Positions 41,811 to 51,070 of a stretch of DNA of 64,000 nt are shown in pieces. Each line of letters starts with the position of its first letter. Positions within the stretch are counted from its first letter, which is position 1. The notes beneath the pieces are model-generated. The model was given only the letters and a program-made list of their open reading frames with translations. It was not told where the DNA came from and searched no databases. Both the position numbers and the translations under genes were made by a program. The DNA comes from Alkalibacterium sp. MB6 (GTDB lineage Bacteria; Bacillota; Bacilli; Lactobacillales; Carnobacteriaceae_A): assembly GCF_009935905.1 (NCBI RefSeq), contig NZ_PREX01000005.1:1-64000 (forward strand), given 5' to 3'.

Positions 41811-42911
41811 TTAGCCAATTTCTTTTTCTAATTGGTCTATTAATCGCTTATTCACTTCTTTATCAGCTAGGTTGGTCGAGTGTTTTAAAGCATGTCTCGC
41901 TTTTTCGATCCATTTGACTGCTTCTTTTCTGTCGTTATCCTTAAACCAAGCTAATGCTGCTTTCATACGGTTAGCTTCTGTATTAGTCGCTTTAAGGTAG
42001 TTTTGGAATACTTTGCTCTCTAAAGCCTCGTCAATTAGTCGCTCGTCTACATTTCCAAGAATCATATTGCAAAAGATGTATTCTCTTATGACTTCTGTTT
42101 GGTAAGGGCCAATAATATCTTCTTTGTTTTCCCATAAGGGCTGAAGGCAAAAAAGAGCTTCTGAGTACATGTCTCTATCCAAATAATGGTACACCTCTAT
42201 GAGAGTGGCATACGTATTGAATTGCTCTGTTATTGGTTCTTTAGGGTTATGAATAAATTCTTCTGGGTTAACCTCTTTGAATGTCAGCCCCGTTATAAAT
42301 TGATCGCTATAGTCTAATTGTTGCATCAACTGTCTTCTTGCTGTCACGCTTTTAGTTAACTTTCTAATTGTCATTCCATCATTAAAGCCGGCTGGATAAA
42401 TATTTATAACAGCTGATATAAAGCCTGCAATAGCAAAAATAAGCCATAAACTAGATGGACGACTAATGTAAAATAAAAGTGCCGGGATAGCTGCAACCAC
42501 ATTTGCCAATGCCCCTCCGGATAAATACAAGCGGTAAGGTGGGTTATCATTGTTTTCCGGCGGCAACATCAAGCACTGACCTCCCGTGCCGGCGATAGAG
42601 AGTTTGGTAAATCGCAACTTGCCGTTATCATTAACCACTGTCCATTGGAATATGCGAAATAAAGAAAAACGGTAGCCGGAGATCAAACCTGTTATTAAGT
42701 GACCTATTTCATGGATGATAATATGTAAAAATAAAAAAAGGAGTAAGAAGAACATAATCAGTCCTGTTATAAGAATAAAGGTAAATACACTACCTGTATA
42801 ACCGCCGTATAAATCCAGTTCCATTTGATAAAAAACAACAGCCATCGCTCCTACTAATAATAAATAAAGCCCGAGCATGCCCATCTTTTCGCCAAACGAT
42901 TTTTTTGCCAT
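41811..42911 (-). CDS. M50-type membrane metalloprotease-like protein
   Basis: A 366-residue membrane protein. The zinc motif HEIGH (His67, Glu68, His71) sits in the third membrane helix after IIMFFLLLFLFLHII; further helices lie at about 130-185, and NPAG-like IYPAGFNDGMT near 182-192 may supply the third ligand (Asp). The C-terminal half (about 200-366) is soluble and helical, perhaps TPR-like. This layout matches uncharacterised M50 family proteins found in streptococci and enterococci, not the RseP type. Substrate unknown. ATG 42911 after GAGGGCAGGGTG. Confidence 0.78.
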   Translation of the reverse strand: MAKKSFGEKMGMLGLYLLLVGAMAVVFYQMELDLYGGYTGSVFTFILITGLIMFFLLLFLFLHIIIHEIGHLITGLISGYRFSLFRIFQWTVVNDNGKLRFTKLSIAGTGGQCLMLPPENNDNPPYRLYLSGGALANVVAAIPALLFYISRPSSLWLIFAIAGFISAVINIYPAGFNDGMTIRKLTKSVTARRQLMQQLDYSDQFITGLTFKEVNPEEFIHNPKEPITEQFNTYATLIEVYHYLDRDMYSEALFCLQPLWENKEDIIGPYQTEVIREYIFCNMILGNVDERLIDEALESKVFQNYLKATNTEANRMKAALAWFKDNDRKEAVKWIEKARHALKHSTNLADKEVNKRLIDQLEKEIG

Positions 42912-43135
42912 GTCACCCTGCCCTCTCTACTAACTAATTGATTCTAATATACTTTAGTTTACTCTTTAATCTTTTTTTATCAATAGGTTAAGGCACAATA
43001 AATACTGAATAGATTGCAAGAAAGTTGCATGCTTTTTTATTGAGAAATCTGGTATAGTGGGAATAGAGAATGTGTTGTTCACGCTTTTGACTAGGACAAC
43101 CCATTAAGAATGTATAGATAAAGGACTGTATAAAC

Positions 43136-43858
43136 ATGAGTCGATTTCAAGAGATTTTTTTGGACATTGAATCTGATATTTTAAATCAGCACTATAAGCC
43201 CGGTGATTTGCTCCCCAGTGAAAATAAATTGGCTCAAGAGTATGATGTCTCTAGAGAAACCATTCGAAAAGCCCTGACTTTACTTACGGAAAGTGGCTAC
43301 ATTCATAAAAAACAAGGAAAAGGTTCCATTGTGTTGGATGTAAAGCGCTTCGACTTCCCTATTTCTGGCTTAACCAGCTACAAAGAATTGCAAGAAGCAC
43401 AAAACATTAAGAGTGAAACCATCCTTGTTGAAAATAAGGTCATGACAATCCCTGAATACATTGCAGAGTTTTTGAAAGTATCAAAAGAAACTGAAGTGCA
43501 TTGTGTTATCCGAGCAAGAAAAGTGGATGGTGAAATCATTATTTTAGATAAAGATTACTTGTTTACTTCCGTTATTCCAGACCTGCCTGATGAAGAAGCT
43601 AAGCATTCTCTTTATCATTACATTGAAAAAAAACTAGGTATTGAGATTGGCTTTGCCCGTAAAGAATTTATTGTAGAACCTGCCACAAAAGAAGATAAGG
43701 AGATTATGACCCTTCACGGCGATACCCATGTGGTGGTCACACGTAGTGAAGTTCATTTGGAAGACACCACCTTATTTCAATTCACTGAATCCAGACACCG
43801 ATTGGATAAATTTAAGTTTGTTGATTTTGCTAGACGTCGGGGACCAAATGGATTCTAA
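43136..43858 (+). CDS. treR: GntR/UbiC-type trehalose operon repressor TreR
   Basis: A 240-residue regulator with a GntR winged helix (about 5-68, GDLLPSENKLAQEYDVSRETIRKALTLL) and a UTRA effector domain (about 90-232). The end RHRLDKFKFVDFARR is typical of TreR. It is convergent to treP-treC, 630 bases from treC. The inverted repeat in front of treP (47778-47793) is the probable operator; trehalose-6-phosphate is the expected inducer. An extended -10 (TGGTATAGT, 43050-43058) is upstream. Confidence 0.9.
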   Translation: MSRFQEIFLDIESDILNQHYKPGDLLPSENKLAQEYDVSRETIRKALTLLTESGYIHKKQGKGSIVLDVKRFDFPISGLTSYKELQEAQNIKSETILVENKVMTIPEYIAEFLKVSKETEVHCVIRARKVDGEIIILDKDYLFTSVIPDLPDEEAKHSLYHYIEKKLGIEIGFARKEFIVEPATKEDKEIMTLHGDTHVVVTRSEVHLEDTTLFQFTESRHRLDKFKFVDFARRRGPNGF

Positions 43859-43898
43859 AAATATAAAATTGGTTTAATGACCTGAAAGGAATAATTAT

Positions 43899-44270
43899 AT
43901 GGAAACAGGGCAATTAATAAAGGAATTGAGAAAAGCCCGCCAATTAACTCAGGACGAGCTGGCTAAAGACATTACTTCGCGCACAACTCTATCAAGTATC
44001 GAAAATCGTAACCAAAACATTCCCTTTTACTTACTAGAAAAATTATTAGATCGATTAAACATAAGACTAGAAGAATTCAGTTTTTTATTAAATGAAGGAC
44101 TGCCAAACGGCATGGATAGTTATCAAGAATTTAAATCCTACGGTGATTATGCAATTCCTACGAATTTAGGCCAATTGAAAAATAAGGTAAGTGATATAGT
44201 TTATGTCAAAATGATTGAAAACAATGATAATTACTTTCGAAATTTTAAGGAAGATGTAGAAGAATCTTAA
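43899..44270 (+). CDS. Short Rgg/MutR-type HTH protein
   Basis: A 123-residue protein whose first 65 residues are the HTH of the Rgg/GadR/MutR family (LIKELRKARQLTQDELAKDITSRTTLSSIENRNQNIPFYLLEKLLDRLNI). Family members are usually about 280 residues with a helical peptide-binding domain; here that domain is missing or reduced to about 50 residues. It is 40 bases after treR and may be read through from it. It is either a truncated Rgg or a small stand-alone repressor. I see no continuation of the family domain in any frame downstream. The 221 bases from 44271 to 44491 hold only the treC terminator. Confidence 0.6.
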   Translation: METGQLIKELRKARQLTQDELAKDITSRTTLSSIENRNQNIPFYLLEKLLDRLNIRLEEFSFLLNEGLPNGMDSYQEFKSYGDYAIPTNLGQLKNKVSDIVYVKMIENNDNYFRNFKEDVEES

Positions 44271-44435
44271 AGATATACAAAAATACATGAAAGTCCTTGC
44301 AAAACCTAGCAAATAGTATATAATAAAAGTGTATAAATATAACTGTTTTAAATAATATGGATGTAAATTTCAAGTGGCTAACTTAAACTTGAAATTTACA
44401 TAAACTAATTTTTATATTATTAGATAATTTAATCA

Positions 44436-44471
44436 CAAAAAAGCTGCCATTTCTCCATAACGGCAGCTTTT
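44436..44471 (-). terminator. Terminator of treP-treC
   Basis: AAAAGCTGCC (RC of 44462-44471) pairs with GGCAGCTTTT (RC of 44439-44448), followed by T on the minus strand. Confidence 0.88.
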
Positions 44472-44491
44472 CATCTATTCTTTTTTAATTG

Positions 44492-46144
44492 TTAGTTTAA
44501 CAAAAACGCGGCGGTTTCAAAGGGTCCCATTTTAAAAGTAGATGTTAATTCTCTGTCACCACTGTTTCCGATGAGGTAACTTGACTCCATATCTAGCAAT
44601 TCTTTAGGGATATCAATCGAGTCCTCTTCAGCATAGAAATGATTCAAGACAAGTAGTTTCTCGCCTTTGTAGGTTCTTACGTAAGCAAAGATGCTTGGGT
44701 GATCCAACTCTACTGCTTCGTAATCCCCTTCTTGAATAATTGGCATGTCTTTGCGTAACTGTATCAGTTTCTTGTAGTAGTCTCTAATTTTCTTACTGGT
44801 TTCTGAAGTGGTTGTGTTGATTGTCTTATAATTTTCAGGCACTTTCAACCAAGGTTCGCCAGTGGTAAAGCCAGCATGTTCAGAGTCATCCCACTGCATC
44901 GGTGTCCGCCCATTATCTCTGGATTTTTCTTTAATAATTTCGATGGCATCGTCTTCTGACAGACCATTTTCCAGTAGTGACTTATACGCATTATGCGTTT
45001 CAACGTCCACGTAATCATCAATCGTAGCGTAATTCGGGTTAGTCATCCCTATTTCTTCACCTTGATAGACATAAGGGGTTCCTCTTAGCAGATGAATGGT
45101 TTGAGCTAACATGGTTGCTGTTTCGACTGGATAATTTTCTGGATCACCGAAACGATTATTGGCTCGCGGTTGATCGTGGTTGTTCCAGAACAAGGCATTC
45201 CATCCGCCGCCTTCAGCCATGCCTGATTGCCATTCATCTAAAATAGTCTTCAGTTCGTTGAAATCAAACGGCATTGTAGTCCACTTGTCTCCATCTTTGT
45301 AATCCACTTTTAAGTGGTGGAAACTGAAAATCATGGACATTTCTTTTCTGTCAGGATTTGAGTACTTCACACCGTGTTCAACCGTAGTCGAACTCATTTC
45401 CCCAACGGTTATAATGTCCTCGTACTGCCCATAAGACTTCTCATTCATCTCGCGAATAAAGTCATGAACAATAGGCGTATCGGTATAATGAGCTTTTCCT
45501 ACTCCATCTTCGGCGTCTTTCAGTTCTTCATCTTTACCAATAACGTTTATCACATCAAAGCGGAAGCCTTTGACTCCTTTTTCAAGCCAAAAATTGACGA
45601 CTTTAAAGAGTTCTTCTCTTACTTCAGGGTTTCGCCAGTCTAAATCCGCTTGCGTAACATCATATAAGTGAAGGTAATACTTATCCGTCTCTCCAAATTT
45701 AGACCACGCTTTACCGCCGAATTTCGATTCCCAGTTAGTCGGTAAGCTACCATCTTCCTGTGCTTCTCTTAATATATAAAAATCCTGGTACTTTTTTTCT
45801 CCAGCGAGAGCTTTTTGAAACCAAGTGTGTTCAGTCGATGTATGATTCAATACCATATCAAGCATTAACGATATGCCGTGTTTATCTGCTTCTTCTACTA
45901 AAGCATCAAAGTCATCCCACGAACCAAACATCGGATCAATATCAGTATAATCAGCTACGTCATAGCCGTTATCATTTTGAGGTGATGGATAAAAGGGATT
46001 CAACCAAATCATATCGATACCTAAATCAGCTAGGTAAGGCAGTTTCTCCCTTACTCCATTTAAATCACCAATCCCATTTCCAGTCGTGTCTTTATAAGAC
46101 TTCGGATAAGCTTGGTAAATGACTTTATCGTGAAAGTTATTCAT
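44492..46144 (-). CDS. treC: Trehalose-6-phosphate hydrolase
   Basis: A 550-residue GH13 enzyme that splits trehalose-6-phosphate into glucose and glucose-6-phosphate in the cytoplasm. GH13 regions: DMVLNHTS (I), GFRFDVINV (II, nucleophile Asp), VGEMSS (III, acid Glu) and FWNNHDQPR (IV, Asp). The start is ATG 46144 after GGGAGAAG; the upstream extension to 46177 has no ribosome binding site. It follows treP after a 156-base gap with a strong hairpin, so its level may be lower than that of treP. Confidence 0.95.
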   Translation of the reverse strand: MNNFHDKVIYQAYPKSYKDTTGNGIGDLNGVREKLPYLADLGIDMIWLNPFYPSPQNDNGYDVADYTDIDPMFGSWDDFDALVEEADKHGISLMLDMVLNHTSTEHTWFQKALAGEKKYQDFYILREAQEDGSLPTNWESKFGGKAWSKFGETDKYYLHLYDVTQADLDWRNPEVREELFKVVNFWLEKGVKGFRFDVINVIGKDEELKDAEDGVGKAHYTDTPIVHDFIREMNEKSYGQYEDIITVGEMSSTTVEHGVKYSNPDRKEMSMIFSFHHLKVDYKDGDKWTTMPFDFNELKTILDEWQSGMAEGGGWNALFWNNHDQPRANNRFGDPENYPVETATMLAQTIHLLRGTPYVYQGEEIGMTNPNYATIDDYVDVETHNAYKSLLENGLSEDDAIEIIKEKSRDNGRTPMQWDDSEHAGFTTGEPWLKVPENYKTINTTTSETSKKIRDYYKKLIQLRKDMPIIQEGDYEAVELDHPSIFAYVRTYKGEKLLVLNHFYAEEDSIDIPKELLDMESSYLIGNSGDRELTSTFKMGPFETAAFLLN

Positions 46145-46181
46145 TATCTTCTCCCTTTCTTTTTTTATTACTATCAACAGA

Positions 46182-46256
46182 AAAAGGGTCTTCCACTAAT
46201 TAGTTCCTTTTCCAGTCTTTTCAGTCTAGAAATGTACAATTAAGTGGAAATACCCT
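46182..46256 (-). terminator. Intercistronic hairpin between treP and treC
   Basis: On the minus strand AGGGTATTTCCACT (RC of 46243-46256) pairs with AGTGGAAGACCCT (RC of 46185-46197) with small bulges, followed by TTTT. Partial termination is likely. Confidence 0.6.
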
Positions 46257-46300
46257 TCCCCCATAGAGTAACCTATTTCGTTTAATTAATTAGCTGATCC

Positions 46301-47755
46301 TTAACGTCCCAATTTTGGAATCGGTAAGTTATCATTTTCCCAACTCGTCATGATATTGTTTTTCTCAAAGACAATAACTAAAACGATTGGAACCACTATA
46401 GCAACGGCCATAGCCACTAAGAACCATAGCATGCCAGACTGGATACTTAAGAATCCAGGTAATCCCCCAACACCAATATTAAAGGCTGTCACATCCATCG
46501 CAACGGAAATCATGCCTGCAAATGCAGAACCGATCATGCCTGCAACAAATGGGTAAACGTATTTAATATTGATACCGAATAAAGCGGGCTCTGTTACACC
46601 AAGGTAAGCAGAAATGGCTGCTGGTACAGATACAGCTTTTTCTTTTTCATCTCCACGGTGCAACCAAATGATACCCATAACGGCTGATGCTTGCGCAATG
46701 TTGGATAGAGCAATCATTGGCCACAAGTTTGTTCCGCCAAAGTCAGACACTAACTGTAAGTCGATCGCGTTAGTCATGTGGTGCAGTCCGGTGATAACAA
46801 GCGGTGCATACAAGCCACCAAACACAAAACCAAATACCCAGTTAAAGGTTCCGCTTAATCCCCAGTTTACGCCTTGTGATAACCACGTACCCAACTGCCA
46901 ACCGATTGGCCCAATAATAGCGTGAGCAATAAAAATAGTTGGAATTAATGCAAATAATGGAACGAAAATCATAGAGACGGCTTCCGGTATCACGCGGCGC
47001 AGCCATTTTTCAAGGAAGACGAGTAAGAAACCGGCTAACATCGCTGGAATAACTTGAGCTTGATACCCAATCATATCCATTTGGAAGAAACCAAAGTCCC
47101 ATACAGGTACATCTCCGGCTATAATATTTTCTACACCGTAAGCATTTAGTAACTGCCCAGATACAAGAGTTAACCCAAGAACAATACCCAGTATTTGGGT
47201 AGTTCCCATTTTTCTAGTGACACTCCATGTAATCCCAACTGGGAGCATGTGGAATATCGCTTCACCTGGGAGCCATAAGAAGGAGTTTACTCCTGCCCAG
47301 AACTGTGAATTTTCAACAATGGTTTGGTCATTCAAGAATCCCATCGGTACGGCTTCTAATATATTCCTAAATCCTAAAATCAAACCACCGATAATGATTG
47401 CTGGAATTAATGGAGTGAATATTTCTGCCAAAGCAGCCATTGTTCGTTGTAGAGGATTCATGTGCTTTTTACTTGCACCTTTTACCTCGTCTTTTGAGAC
47501 GCCTTCCAAACCTGAAACACTTGAAAATTCATTGTAAAAATCGCCTACGCGGTTTCCTACAATGACTTGGAACTGTCCAGCCTGTGTGAATGTCCCTTTT
47601 ACAGATGGAATATCTTCAATTCGATCTGTATCAGCAGCTGACGGATCATCTAACACAAAACGCATACGTGTTGCACAGTGAGTTACGGCATTGACGTTTT
47701 CTTTACCGCCTATGGCTTCTAGTAACTCTTCTGCATCTTTTCTAAAATCTGCCAC
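46301..47755 (-). CDS. treP: Trehalose PTS permease, IIBC
   Basis: A 484-residue membrane permease. The IIB domain is N-terminal (Cys27 in AVTHCATRMRF), and the IIC domain (about 105-470) contains GLHHMTNAIDLQLV and LGVTEPALFGI, both typical of the sucrose/trehalose branch. There is no IIA domain, so it must use a separate Glc-type IIA; the IICBA at 1.2-3.4 kb carries one. It is the first gene of treP-treC. Confidence 0.93.
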   Translation of the reverse strand: MADFRKDAEELLEAIGGKENVNAVTHCATRMRFVLDDPSAADTDRIEDIPSVKGTFTQAGQFQVIVGNRVGDFYNEFSSVSGLEGVSKDEVKGASKKHMNPLQRTMAALAEIFTPLIPAIIIGGLILGFRNILEAVPMGFLNDQTIVENSQFWAGVNSFLWLPGEAIFHMLPVGITWSVTRKMGTTQILGIVLGLTLVSGQLLNAYGVENIIAGDVPVWDFGFFQMDMIGYQAQVIPAMLAGFLLVFLEKWLRRVIPEAVSMIFVPLFALIPTIFIAHAIIGPIGWQLGTWLSQGVNWGLSGTFNWVFGFVFGGLYAPLVITGLHHMTNAIDLQLVSDFGGTNLWPMIALSNIAQASAVMGIIWLHRGDEKEKAVSVPAAISAYLGVTEPALFGINIKYVYPFVAGMIGSAFAGMISVAMDVTAFNIGVGGLPGFLSIQSGMLWFLVAMAVAIVVPIVLVIVFEKNNIMTSWENDNLPIPKLGR

Positions 47756-47777
47756 TTGTCTTCTCCTCCTTCATTGT

Positions 47778-47793
47778 ACTTGTCTATACAAGT
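47778..47793. promoter_or_regulatory. Probable TreR operator
   Basis: ACTTGTCTATACAAGT is a perfect inverted repeat (6-4-6), about 6 to 21 bases after the predicted start of the treP transcript, so a bound repressor would block transcription. Confidence 0.7.
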
Positions 47794-47805
47794 TCTTTCG
47801 TTTTT

Positions 47806-47843
47806 ACTATATACTATTATATTAAAAAATGCAAGCGGTTTAT
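47806..47843 (-). promoter_or_regulatory. treP promoter with overlapping cre site
   Basis: On the minus strand TTGCAT (RC of 47829-47834) and TATAGT (RC of 47806-47811) are 17 bases apart. ATGCAAGCGGTTTAT (47829-47843) matches the cre consensus at 14 of 15 positions and overlaps the -35. Confidence 0.7.
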
Positions 47844-47983
47844 TCTATATTTTATCATCCTTTCTTTTGATGTCCCCAAAATAAGTAACAGCCACTTAAT
47901 CTTTATGTGTTTATCTTACCACTCAAGGTTTCTGACTTGATAATAAAAACCCTCATACACCGAATTATCTTAGTGAGGAGCCC

Positions 47984-48012
47984 TTGCTTAGTCTATATAA
48001 ATTCCTTATACT
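47984..48012 (+). promoter_or_regulatory. Promoter of the rhodanese gene
   Basis: TTGCTT (47984-47989) and TATACT (48007-48012) are 17 bases apart. The remaining 47844-47983 shows nothing else recognisable. Confidence 0.6.
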
Positions 48013-48057
48013 GGTAGATAGTTGTCTTAAACACTGACTATAAAGGAGGTACACGCA

Positions 48058-48636
48058 ATGAAACAATTGGCTTACTCTGATATTAATGAACAGCAACTCA
48101 TCGATTGCCGCTCACAACATGATTTCCAAGGTGGTCATCTGAAACAATCACTCAACCTCACTGCAAGTAACTTTAAAAAGTATGCGACTTATTATCTAGA
48201 CGTCGATCAACCCCTCGTCTTTATAGTGGGTTCCAAAGAAGAAGCAGAACTGGATAATCTGTCTGATTCAGCTGACGACTTGGGCTTTAATCAAGTGAGT
48301 GGTTATATTCATGTAGAAGATATCCCTGCGGAAGCATTAGAAACGCTTGGGACAACCGCTCCAAAAGACTTTTTAAGCAAAGAAGATGATTATATCTTGC
48401 TTGACGTGAGACACCCTGACGAAATCACTCGTCCAGCTCCCAAGAAGAACTTGATTAACATTCCCTTTGAAGATTTAATCACTGACTACTGCTCATTGGA
48501 TAGTGAAAAAGTGATTTACACCCTATGTGGATCCGGAGGGCGTAGTACTGCCGCTGCTTCTTTCCTTAAAGCAAAAGGATTGAACCCTCATGTGATTGAG
48601 GGTGGAATGAAAGCCGTACAAGAACTAACCGATTAA
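48058..48636 (+). CDS. Tandem rhodanese-domain protein
   Basis: A 192-residue protein with two rhodanese folds. The first (about 1-95) lacks the catalytic Cys and is degenerate; the second (about 108-190) has the loop LCGSGGRS with Cys157. The layout resembles the C-terminal part of the metallo-beta-lactamase/rhodanese persulfide dioxygenases, but without the lactamase domain. A sulfur-carrier or persulfide role is probable. ATG 48058 follows AAGGAGG. Single-gene unit. Confidence 0.82.
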   Translation: MKQLAYSDINEQQLIDCRSQHDFQGGHLKQSLNLTASNFKKYATYYLDVDQPLVFIVGSKEEAELDNLSDSADDLGFNQVSGYIHVEDIPAEALETLGTTAPKDFLSKEDDYILLDVRHPDEITRPAPKKNLINIPFEDLITDYCSLDSEKVIYTLCGSGGRSTAAASFLKAKGLNPHVIEGGMKAVQELTD

Positions 48637-48647
48637 TTATCATAATG

Positions 48648-48692
48648 AAGAAGAACCCGAGGAGAGATGTTATCCTCGGATTCTTCTTTTAT
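48648..48692. terminator. Bidirectional terminator between the rhodanese gene and folC
   Basis: AAGAAGAACCCGAGGA (48648-48663) pairs with TCCTCGGATTCTTCTT (48673-48688) with one mismatch, followed by TTTT. It overlaps the folC stop. Confidence 0.8.
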
Positions 48693-49966
48693 CTATTCCA
48701 CCCTGTTTTTATGTCCCCTATTAAATACAAAGAACCAAACACAATCACTTTATTAGAAGGATTGTCATTCTCTTTCAACTTGATGATAACTTTTTCTACT
48801 GAGTCAAAAGCTTCTGCTTTTACCTGTTTGTCGCTTATCTGCTCAGCAACTGCTTTTGCATCGAATCCTCTATACGGATCAGGGGAAACAGTATACATGG
48901 CATCGGCGAGCGGTAGCATCTCATCTATCATGGCCATATAGTCTTTATCTTTCATCATACCAACGACAAAGGTAAAGGTCTCATTAGGGAAAAGAGCTTG
49001 AATGTTGGCTTTCAAGGTTTGAACCCCTTCAGGATTGTGTGCCCCATCGATTAATATGAGTGGCTCGTCTTGAATCCTTTCCAATCTGCCAGGCCAATAG
49101 GCTTCTTTCAGCCCGTTTCTTATATGATTTTCTTCAATCGCATAGCCTTTTTCTTTAAGTACCCAAGCGGCCTCAATAGTCAAAACAGCGTTCATAATTT
49201 GGTGCTCACCTAACATGTGTAAGGTCAAGTCAGTTAAGTGCTTGTACGAAAAGTGTGACCCTTTATGGGACATAGCCGTGATTGCAATATCGTTTGGTTG
49301 AATGTTTATTGCTTTAGCCTTTACAGTTGCGGCCCGTTCTTCAATGACCTCATCAATATCTTTACCCATTGAAGGATAAACAATAAAGCCATTTCCCTTT
49401 ATAATTCCCGCTTTTTCATAGGCAATATCTCGTTTCGTGTTGCCCAGGACTTTCATGTGATCCATACCAATAGACGTAATAATTGCCACTTCTGGAGTCG
49501 GAATTGCGTTAGTCGAATCCAATCTGCCTCCAATCCCTGCTTCCAGTATGACCAATTCGCATCCTGCCTCCGCAAAATAAAAGAGCGCTAAAGCAGTCAA
49601 TATTTCAAAAGAATAAAGACGCTCATCCAATTCTTTTTCTACTTCCTGAACAAACGGTTCAATGAATTTTGCTAAACGAATAAAGTCTTCGTCTGAGATG
49701 TCTTCAGAACCAATGCGAATGCGTTCATTGATTTTTTCCAAATGAGGTGAGGTATACAGGCCTGTTTTAATGCTTGTTTTTTTCAAAATAGCTGACATAA
49801 AATTGGCAGTCGAGCCTTTTCCATTCGTGCCAGCGATATGTACGACAGATAAGTTACGTTCTGGATTATCGATTTTTTCAAGTAATGCATTCATTCTATC
49901 TAAGCTTTCTTTTTTCCCATTGCCTCTATTGGTATTCACCAATGCAATGACATCATTCATATCCAT
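48689..49966 (-). CDS. folC: Folylpolyglutamate/dihydrofolate synthase
   Basis: A 425-residue ATP-dependent ligase adding glutamates to folate. The P-loop is HIAGTNGKGSTANF, later GRLDSTN and DGAHNPEG mark the Mur-ligase-like fold. I chose ATG 49966 because AAGGGA lies 9 bases upstream; the longer start at 50011 has no ribosome binding site. It stands alone between the rhodanese gene and the jag terminator. Confidence 0.92.
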   Translation of the reverse strand: MDMNDVIALVNTNRGNGKKESLDRMNALLEKIDNPERNLSVVHIAGTNGKGSTANFMSAILKKTSIKTGLYTSPHLEKINERIRIGSEDISDEDFIRLAKFIEPFVQEVEKELDERLYSFEILTALALFYFAEAGCELVILEAGIGGRLDSTNAIPTPEVAIITSIGMDHMKVLGNTKRDIAYEKAGIIKGNGFIVYPSMGKDIDEVIEERAATVKAKAINIQPNDIAITAMSHKGSHFSYKHLTDLTLHMLGEHQIMNAVLTIEAAWVLKEKGYAIEENHIRNGLKEAYWPGRLERIQDEPLILIDGAHNPEGVQTLKANIQALFPNETFTFVVGMMKDKDYMAMIDEMLPLADAMYTVSPDPYRGFDAKAVAEQISDKQVKAEAFDSVEKVIIKLKENDNPSNKVIVFGSLYLIGDIKTGWNR

Positions 49967-50092
49967 CTTATTCCATCCCTTAACCTTATAAATTTGAAGA
50001 TCCTTACCCATTTTAACACTGCACGAGGGTTTTGAATAATGAAAAATGATAAACCGAAGGACTCAGTGGCGACTCACTCTATTCATGCTATA

Positions 50093-50126
50093 AAAAAGAC
50101 CGCTACTGGCTATCAGCGGCGGTCTT
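50093..50126 (-). terminator. Terminator of the rpmH-rnpA-yidC-jag operon
   Basis: On the minus strand AAGACCGCCGCT (RC of 50115-50126) pairs with AGTAGCGGTCTT (RC of 50097-50108) with a mismatch, followed by TTTTTA. Confidence 0.85.
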
Positions 50127-50137
50127 CCATTTAGTGT

Positions 50138-50992
50138 TTATACAGTGAACTGATCTTCTTTTGAAGGTTCGACAACGAGGTAACGGTGTGGTTCTTTACC
50201 TTCGGAATGGGTTTGTACCCCTTTAAATTGATTCAAGTATCGGTGAATTTGTTTTCGCTCATGAGCAGGCATCGGTTCTAAAATGACTGGACGATTCGTA
50301 CGCTTAACCTTTTCAGCTGTGCGGGTAGCTAACTGCTCAACTGTTTTTTGACGGCGGTCGCGGTAATTTTCGGCATCCACTTTAGCGTATAGTTTATTGG
50401 CTGCTTCTTGGTGCAATTGCACTTGAGCTAATGTTTGAAGACTGTTTAAGACTTTACCGTGACGACCAATAATCAAACCAGCATCTTCTGTCTCGATGGT
50501 ATAGAGTACGCGTCGATCTTCTCTAGTAACCTCAATGGTCACATCGTCATCAACCATCTTCGACGTGATCGTTTCAAGGTAGCGACGCACTTTTTGAATG
50601 GCTTTTTCGTCTTTATCATTAGCTTCTTGACGAGCGGCTTTCGCTTCTTCTGAGTCGGTAACCACGTCTTCTTCTGTCACGTTACTACTTTTAAACTCAT
50701 CTTCATCCGTTTCTTCTACTTCATTTATATCGGAATCAGCTTCTGTTTTATCTGGTTTCGACGGTTCAGACATAGGTTCGCTGTCTGTAGCTAAAAATTG
50801 CTCAATGCTTTCCGCAGACTCTTTGCGTGTCACAATCACGACGGCATCTTTTTGTCCAATACCTAAGAATCCTTTTTTGGCTTCCTGTGTAACCTCAATA
50901 TTTGCTTCTTCTGTTTTGATTCCCAAGGCATTGAGACCCTTTTGAATCGCTTCTTCCGTTGTTGGGGCCTGTGCGGTATATTTCTCCATCAT
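50138..50992 (-). CDS. jag: RNA-binding protein Jag (KhpB)
   Basis: A 284-residue RNA-binding protein: Jag_N domain (about 1-55, with the conserved KKGFLGIG), an acidic low-complexity linker (about 70-135), a KH domain (about 140-215, IIGRHGKVLNSLQTL) and R3H (about 220-280, ANKLYAKVDAENYRDRR to PMPAHERKQIHRYL). It binds RNA and influences cell elongation in streptococci. Adjacent to yidC as in most Firmicutes. ATG 50992 follows GGAGG by 8 bases. Confidence 0.95.
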   Translation of the reverse strand: MMEKYTAQAPTTEEAIQKGLNALGIKTEEANIEVTQEAKKGFLGIGQKDAVVIVTRKESAESIEQFLATDSEPMSEPSKPDKTEADSDINEVEETDEDEFKSSNVTEEDVVTDSEEAKAARQEANDKDEKAIQKVRRYLETITSKMVDDDVTIEVTREDRRVLYTIETEDAGLIIGRHGKVLNSLQTLAQVQLHQEAANKLYAKVDAENYRDRRQKTVEQLATRTAEKVKRTNRPVILEPMPAHERKQIHRYLNQFKGVQTHSEGKEPHRYLVVEPSKEDQFTV

Positions 50993-51070
50993 CTAACTAT
51001 CCTCCGTTCACAATCTTTCAATCTCTTCTTCTTCATTTTACCAAATTACATACAGTCTGTCAGATGTTTA

